Of a stretch of DNA of 32,020 nt, positions 28,820-32,020 are shown piece by piece. The stretch lies in NCBI GenBank assembly GCA_947462065.1, contig CANHNO010000016.1, forward strand, positions 1 through 32,020. Reading direction: 5' to 3'. A program made the position numbers and the translations under genes. Under the pieces are notes generated by a model that saw only the letters and a list, made by a program, of their open reading frames with translations, searched no databases and was not told where the DNA came from. Origin of the DNA: Burkholderiales bacterium (GTDB lineage Bacteria; Pseudomonadota; Gammaproteobacteria; Burkholderiales; Burkholderiaceae_C). Position 1 is the stretch's first letter, and each line of letters starts with the position of its first letter.

Positions 28820-29230
28820 TCACTCGTGGCCGACCTTGCCTCGTGAGGCCTTCACCTGCGCTCGAATGCCTTTGCCCTCTAGCCGCCGCTGCTTCGAGCC
28901 GTAGGTCGGCTTCGTCGGTCTGCGCACGCGCGGCGGCGAGGCGACGCTGTCGATCAGTTCCTGCAGCCGCATCAGTGCGTCGATGCGGTTCGCCTCCTGG
29001 CTGCGCGAGGTCTGCGCCTTGATGACGACCACGCCCTCGGCGGTGATGCGCTGGTCGCGCAGCGCCAGCAGCCGCTGTTTCACGCCGTCGGGCAGCGATG
29101 AGGCCTGCACGTCATAGCGCAGGTGTACCGCGCTGGAAACCTTGTTGACGTTCTGGCCGCCAGCGCCCTGTGCGCGGATCGCGGTGATCTCGACCTCGTG
29201 TTCGGCCACCACCAAGCTGGGCGAAATCAC
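28820..29230 (-). CDS. arfB: alternative ribosome-rescue factor ArfB (YaeJ)
   Basis: ArfB hydrolyses peptidyl-tRNA on stalled ribosomes. The 136-residue protein has the release-factor-like domain with the catalytic GGQ (24-26) in ITAIRAQGAGGQNVNKVSSA, and a basic C-terminal tail (KQRRLEGKGIRAQVKASRGK) that in the family enters the empty mRNA channel. The GTG at 29230 is preferred because it gives MISPSLVV, aligning with the Escherichia coli protein, and GAGG lies upstream. The track start is a TTG at 29260, ten codons earlier and overlapping the thioesterase gene. It sits between the thioesterase gene and radA, all on the minus strand. Confidence 0.93.
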   Translation of the reverse strand: MISPSLVVAEHEVEITAIRAQGAGGQNVNKVSSAVHLRYDVQASSLPDGVKQRLLALRDQRITAEGVVVIKAQTSRSQEANRIDALMRLQELIDSVASPPRVRRPTKPTYGSKQRRLEGKGIRAQVKASRGKVGHE

Positions 29231-29243
29231 GGTGCGCCGTGCC

Positions 29244-29789
29244 TCAGGCGTCGCCGTCAACGGCGGTCGATGGCATCGCCTTTAGCAACGCGGCTTCGCG
29301 CTGCGCAAGCTCCGCGCGCAGATGCTTGCGGATCTTCGCGGCCTCGAAGCGGCGGACCTCGTCGGGTGTGGTGGGCACGCGCGGTGGCACCGCGGTGGGT
29401 CGGCCGTCGTCGCCCATCGCCACCATCGTCAGGAAGCAGCTGTTGGCATGTCGCACGACCTGCGTGCGGATGTTCTCTGCAATGACCTTGACGCCCACCT
29501 CCATCGAGGAGGTGCCCGTGTGGTTGACGCTGGCGAGGAAGGTCACGAGTTCGCCGACGTGGATCGGCTGCAGGAAAAGCACGTGGTTGACCGACAGCGT
29601 GACCACATAGGTTCCGGCATAGCGGCTGGCACAGGCGTAGGCCACCTGGTCGAGCAGTTTCAGGATCGTGCCGCCATGCACATTGCCGGAGAAATTGGCC
29701 ATGTCCGGCGTCATCAGCACGGTCATCGTCAACATGTGGCTGGGCAGGTGCATCGTGGTCTTGGCGGTGCGTTTGCGCTCAATCGTCAA
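29244..29789 (-). CDS. hotdog-fold acyl-CoA thioesterase
   Basis: This cytoplasmic enzyme of the YciA/acyl-CoA hydrolase group hydrolyses acyl-CoA to free acid and CoA. The 181-residue product has the hotdog core: [20 protein letters not shown] (catalytic Asn/His/Gly region and the long helix), [15 protein letters not shown], and [17 protein letters not shown] charged C-terminal helix (about 145-175) extends past the fold. The open frame starts at a TTG (29789) that overlaps the alr stop by 11 bases; the first ATG is at 29753. I keep the longer form because relatives have about a dozen residues before MHLPS, but this is unsettled. Chain-length preference cannot be inferred. Confidence 0.88.
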   Translation of the reverse strand: MTIERKRTAKTTMHLPSHMLTMTVLMTPDMANFSGNVHGGTILKLLDQVAYACASRYAGTYVVTLSVNHVLFLQPIHVGELVTFLASVNHTGTSSMEVGVKVIAENIRTQVVRHANSCFLTMVAMGDDGRPTAVPPRVPTTPDEVRRFEAAKIRKHLRAELAQREAALLKAMPSTAVDGDA

Positions 29790-30888
29790 CGCGGGTCGGC
29801 ACCCGCGACGCCAGCGCGCACATCAGCTCGTAGCCGACGGTGCCAGCGGCATGCGCAACCTCGTCGATGGGCAGCACGGCGCCCCCCGGCCCTCGCCCCC
29901 ACAGCGTGACCTCGCTGCCGATATGCGCCGTGGGCACCGCGGTGAGATCGACGGTGACCATGTCCATCGAGACGCGACCGACCATCTCGCAGCGCACCCC
30001 GTCGACCAGCATCGGTGCGCCGTTGGGCGCGCTGCGCGGATAGCCATCGGCGTAGCCGCAGGCGACCACCCCGATGCGCATTGGTCGCAAGGCGGTGTAG
30101 CGGCTGCCGTAGCCCACCGTGTCGCCGGGTTGCAGGTCCTGCGTGGCGATCAATTCGCTGCGCAGCGTCATCGTCGGTTGCAGGCCCCAGTCGGCGATTT
30201 TTCGGTCGGGGAAGTCGGGGGCCGAGCCGTACAGCGCGATGCCAGGGCGCACCCAGTCGCCGCGCACTGCCTCGTTTTCGGGTGCATGGCGCAATGTGGC
30301 AGCGCTGTTGCAAAGTGACCGCTCTCCGGGCAGTTCACGGGTGGTGGCTTCGAACACCGCCCACTGGCGAGCGATGCCGCCGCCCGATCCATCGCGGTCC
30401 GCATCGGCAAAGTGCGTCATCAGCGTGATGCTTTCCACCTGCGTCAAACCACTCAGCCGCAACCAGGCCGAGCGGTAGGCCGATGGGGTGAAGCCCAGTC
30501 GGTTCATGCCGCTGTTCATCTTCAGGAAGACATGATGCGGCGCCTGCGTCTTGTGCGCCGCCAGCCAGTCGATCTGCGCCTCCCGGTGCACCGTGTGCCA
30601 CAGGCTCAGGCGCGAACAGAGCTCCAGGTCGCGCGCGTCGAAGCAGCCTTCGAGCAGCAGGATCGGTCCGCGCCAGCCAAGTGCACGCACACGCTGTGCC
30701 TCGTCAAGGTCGAGCAGCGCAAAGCCATCTGCGCCTTGAAAACCGGCATAAACACGCTCGATGCCATGGCCGTATGCATTGGCCTTGACCACGGCCCAGA
30801 CGCGGGCATCCGGTGCATGGACCCGTGCGCGCCGCAGGTTGTGCGTCAGCGCCTGGGGGTGGATCACGGCTTCGATGGGGCGGGGCAT
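29779..30888 (-). CDS. alr: alanine racemase
   Basis: Alr interconverts L- and D-alanine with pyridoxal phosphate, supplying D-alanine for peptidoglycan. The 369-residue protein has normal length. The cofactor lysine is Lys35 in [13 protein letters not shown]; the second catalytic residue lies in the [15 protein letters not shown] block; the conserved CGYADGYPR and [12 protein letters not shown] follow. The start at 30888 (MPRPIEAVI) matches the family; the track extension of 23 residues is spurious. It is the first gene of an overlapping run alr, thioesterase, arfB, radA, and is divergent from lplT. Confidence 0.97.
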   Translation of the reverse strand: MPRPIEAVIHPQALTHNLRRARVHAPDARVWAVVKANAYGHGIERVYAGFQGADGFALLDLDEAQRVRALGWRGPILLLEGCFDARDLELCSRLSLWHTVHREAQIDWLAAHKTQAPHHVFLKMNSGMNRLGFTPSAYRSAWLRLSGLTQVESITLMTHFADADRDGSGGGIARQWAVFEATTRELPGERSLCNSAATLRHAPENEAVRGDWVRPGIALYGSAPDFPDRKIADWGLQPTMTLRSELIATQDLQPGDTVGYGSRYTALRPMRIGVVACGYADGYPRSAPNGAPMLVDGVRCEMVGRVSMDMVTVDLTAVPTAHIGSEVTLWGRGPGGAVLPIDEVAHAAGTVGYELMCALASRVPTRVDD

Positions 30889-31012
30889 GGGAGGTCGAAT
30901 GACAAGAACCCATTCTGCCGCAGGGCTTGCAAACCCTTGCCGCGCAGTGCCCCGCACAGCGGTTCCGCAGCACCCCGCGTGCTATAACCCGCGCCGCAAG
31001 GAGACCCGTCGG

Positions 31013-31066
31013 ATGTACGGCCTCGTCATCGTGCCGACCCGGAAACTGAGCGCCACCAGCGAATGA
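31013..31066 (+). CDS. short leader ORF coupled to lplT
   Basis: This 17-codon frame encodes MYGLVIVPTRKLSATSE. Its ATG follows AAGGAG at a good distance, whereas lplT itself has no Shine-Dalgarno. The leader's stop overlaps the lplT start as ATGA, the usual arrangement for translational coupling. A possible -10 (TATAAC) lies at 30983-30988. The peptide resembles nothing I recognise and has no attenuator-type run of one amino acid. It may serve only to deliver ribosomes to lplT. Confidence 0.5.
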   Translation: MYGLVIVPTRKLSATSE

Positions 31067-32020
31067 AAAAAGGTTTTTACACCATCATGGCGGCGCAGTT
31101 TTTCAGCTCGCTGGCTGATAACGCGCTGTTCGTGGCGGGGGTGGAGTTGTTGAAGAGCTCAGGCCAGCCTGAGTGGCAACGCGCCGCACTGGTGCCGATG
31201 TTTGCGCTCTTCTATGTGATCCTGGCGCCGTTCGTCGGTGCCATCGCCGACGCCCTGCCGAAGGGCCGGGTGATGTTTTTCTCGAACCTGATCAAGGTGG
31301 TTGGCTGCCTGATGATGCTGTTCGGCAGCCATCCTCTGATTGCCTACGCCATCGTCGGCCTCGGTGCCGCAGCCTACTCGCCAGCCAAGTACGGCATCCT
31401 GACCGAGTTGCTGCCCAACTCCCAACTGGTCAAGGCCAACGGGTGGATTGAGGGCCTGACGATCCTCTCGATCATCCTCGGCGTTCTTCTTGGCGGGCAG
31501 TTGATCGGCCCCACCATCTCCGGCCACCTGCTCGCATTCGATTTCCCCTGGATCGACACGGGCATCGACACACCTGCCGAAGCGGCCATCGCTGCCATGG
31601 TGGGTCTCTACGCGCTCGCTGCGGCCTTCAATCTACGTATCCCGCGCACCGACGCTCCCTTGCAGCCGATCGCCCACAGCCCGCTTGATCTCGTGCGCGA
31701 TTTCCATGTCTGCAATGTGCGCCTGTGGACAGACAAGCTGGGCCAGATCTCGCTGGCCACCACGACGTTGTTCTGGGGCGTCTCGGGCAATCTGCGCTAT
31801 ATCGTGCTGGCCTGGGCAGCCGTTGCGCTGGGTTACGAGACCACGCAGGCGTCGGCGCTCGTGGGTGTGGTCGCCATCGGTACGGCTGCTGGCGCGGTGG
31901 TCGCCTCGCTGCGCATGCGGCTCGATCAGGCGACCTGGGTCATCCCACTGGGCATCGTGATGGGTCTGCTGGTACTGGGCATGAACTTCATCACGCAGTT
32001 GTGGGTTGCGGTGCCATTCC
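31063..32020 (+). CDS. lplT: lysophospholipid transporter LplT, partial at 3' end
   Basis: LplT is a major-facilitator-type inner-membrane flippase that brings lysophospholipids into the cytoplasm for reacylation. The visible 319 residues begin MKKGFYTIMAAQFFSSLADN and show the family motifs APFVGAIADALPKGRVMF and AAAYSPAKYGILTELLP, with at least eight hydrophobic segments. The gene runs off the right edge, which is why it is missing from the ORF track. The ATG at 31063 overlaps the stop of a 17-codon leader ORF that carries the only ribosome-binding site. The acyltransferase partner Aas is not seen in the window. Confidence 0.93.
   Translation, partial: MKKGFYTIMAAQFFSSLADNALFVAGVELLKSSGQPEWQRAALVPMFALFYVILAPFVGAIADALPKGRVMFFSNLIKVVGCLMMLFGSHPLIAYAIVGLGAAAYSPAKYGILTELLPNSQLVKANGWIEGLTILSIILGVLLGGQLIGPTISGHLLAFDFPWIDTGIDTPAEAAIAAMVGLYALAAAFNLRIPRTDAPLQPIAHSPLDLVRDFHVCNVRLWTDKLGQISLATTTLFWGVSGNLRYIVLAWAAVALGYETTQASALVGVVAIGTAAGAVVASLRMRLDQATWVIPLGIVMGLLVLGMNFITQLWVAVPF

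Overview
The window looks like chromosomal DNA from a high-GC betaproteobacterium of the order Burkholderiales, probably near Leptothrix, Rubrivivax or Sphaerotilus. This is inferred from the protein families, from conserved pairs such as ilvE next to a small zinc-finger gene, and from the density of GC-rich genes. No rRNA, phage, CRISPR array or intact insertion sequence is visible. Most of the window is core chromosome. The unusual parts are a pair of structured repeats (159-476), a partial duplication of radA around a lipoprotein gene (25216-27753), and a short coupled leader ORF before lplT (31013-31066).

Region 1 (1-6670, nearly all minus strand). A sensor kinase and NarL-type regulator overlap by ATGA. 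They are followed by a DksA/TraR-type zinc-finger gene, a CmpA/NrtA-type ABC importer (binding protein, permease, ATPase) and cyanase (cynS). This is a cyanate or nitrate uptake and cyanate detoxification locus, with the two-component pair as its possible regulator. No LysR-type cynR is seen. Downstream of cynS lie two divergent hairpin elements and the start of a DUF1348 gene that runs off the edge.

Region 2 (6810-11881, plus strand). It holds msrB, a YecA/UPF0149 protein with a SEC-C tail, a metallophosphoesterase, a PaiB-like FMN-binding protein, and a two-gene operon for a diheme and a triheme cytochrome c. Region 3 (11900-18900) carries DNA maintenance genes: ssb diverges from recQ, then an LpxR-like outer-membrane lipid A deacylase, uvrA, and a tRNA-Arg(CCG) facing uvrA.

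Region 4 (18960-25120). A membrane-anchored diheme cytochrome c5-type gene ends in a clear intrinsic terminator. A minus-strand run follows: SnoaL-like protein, YheT-type hydrolase (TTG start overlapping the previous stop), a conserved hypothetical, a PAS-PAS histidine kinase, a zinc-finger protein and ilvE.

Region 5 (25120-32020). A truncated radA fragment, a secreted lipoprotein of the choice-of-anchor I type, and intact radA share a 210-bp direct repeat of about 98% identity. Upstream on the minus strand are the tightly packed alr, hotdog thioesterase and arfB genes. Divergent from alr is lplT, cut by the window end.
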